Source: Franzmannia pantelleriensis
GTDB lineage: Bacteria > Pseudomonadota > Gammaproteobacteria > Pseudomonadales > Halomonadaceae
Direction of reading: 5' to 3'
NCBI RefSeq assembly: GCF_900102875.1
Contig: NZ_FNGH01000005.1
Coordinates: 209,519 to 273,518, forward strand
Length of the DNA stretch: 64,000 nt
Of this stretch, positions 63,892 to 64,000 are shown piece by piece; positions within the stretch are counted from its first letter, which is position 1, and the number at the start of each line of letters is the position of its first letter. The notes below the pieces were generated by a model. It ran no database searches and was not told the DNA's origin. It saw nothing but the letters and a program-made list of their open reading frames with translations. A program made the position numbers and the translations under genes.

Positions 63892-64000
63892 GCATTGACC
63901 TGCCTGCCATCCGCCGCACCAAGATCGTCGCCACCCTGGGCCCGGCCAGCGACCGCGAGGGCGTCCTCGAAGCCATGCTCGAGGCCGGCGTCGACGTGGT
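63888..64000 (+). CDS. pyk: pyruvate kinase, N-terminal fragment (cut by window end)
   Basis: The first 37 codons are visible: after a short lead comes RRTKIVATLGPASD, the universal N-terminal motif of pyruvate kinase, then EGVLEAMLEAGVDVV. GAGGG lies just upstream and the ATG overlaps the kinase stop. A pyruvate kinase next to ttuD is known from tartrate and glyoxylate gene sets (ttuE). Confidence 0.9.
   Translation, partial: MSIDLPAIRRTKIVATLGPASDREGVLEAMLEAGVDV

Overview
The window is GC-rich chromosomal DNA from a gammaproteobacterium. Gene order resembles Pseudomonas/Oceanospirillales chromosomes: rpiA divergent from ilvA; zapA-6S RNA-fau next to ygfB-pepP-ubiH-ubiI; ctpA-envC-gpmI facing a rhodanese-secB pair; gshB-tonB-yqgE-ruvX-pyrB. 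With strongly acidic secreted proteins this points to a halophile such as Halomonas (Halomonadaceae). That assignment is inference from gene order and codon style, not a database match. I found no tRNA, rRNA, CRISPR array, insertion sequence or prophage gene.

Region 1 (1-12.3 kb) makes the LPS inner core: hldD-waaF, a phosphoglycerol-transferase-like membrane enzyme, a WaaE-like family 2 glycosyltransferase, three further family 9 transferases, a family 4 transferase, kdkA, hldE and waaA. Genes are packed with start/stop overlaps, and one divergent pair shares a single CATG.

Region 2 (12.3-22.5 kb) is housekeeping: rpiA, ilvA, a 31-residue membrane peptide with its own promoter and terminator, fau, 6S RNA, zapA, ygfB, pepP, ubiH and ubiI. 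A purine-type NCS2 permease interrupts the ubiH-ubiI pair. Region 3 (22.5-27.7 kb) is a TetR gene divergent from a polyamine-type ABC transporter operon ending in a metallo-beta-lactamase-fold hydrolase.

Region 4 (27.8-39.5 kb) holds ctpA, envC, gpmI, a rhodanese, secB, rsmE, a CvfB-like protein, gshB, a TonB-like protein, yqgE, ruvX, an unknown membrane protein and pyrB.

Region 5 (39.6-64 kb) is a large purine-ring and glyoxylate catabolic island. Urate is oxidised by membrane PuuD, processed by UraH and UraD to allantoin, racemised by a hydantoin-racemase-type enzyme and opened by PuuE. After a missing step, AllE and AllA give glyoxylate. Gcl, Hyi, GlxR, a glycerate kinase and a pyruvate kinase (cut by the window edge) bring the carbon into glycolysis. 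Transport is represented by an NCS1 permease, a YfcC-type carrier and a complete dipeptide-type ABC transporter. Regulators are an IclR, two near-identical GntR paralogues and an RpiR protein. A palindrome close to TTGTATACAA recurs upstream of almost every purine operon, including the distant NCS2 permease. A second palindrome, TGGAAA-N3-TTTCC, occurs upstream of rpiR and gcl. These look like two overlapping regulons. Three copies of an intergenic repeat with a covarying hairpin lie in regions 4 and 5.
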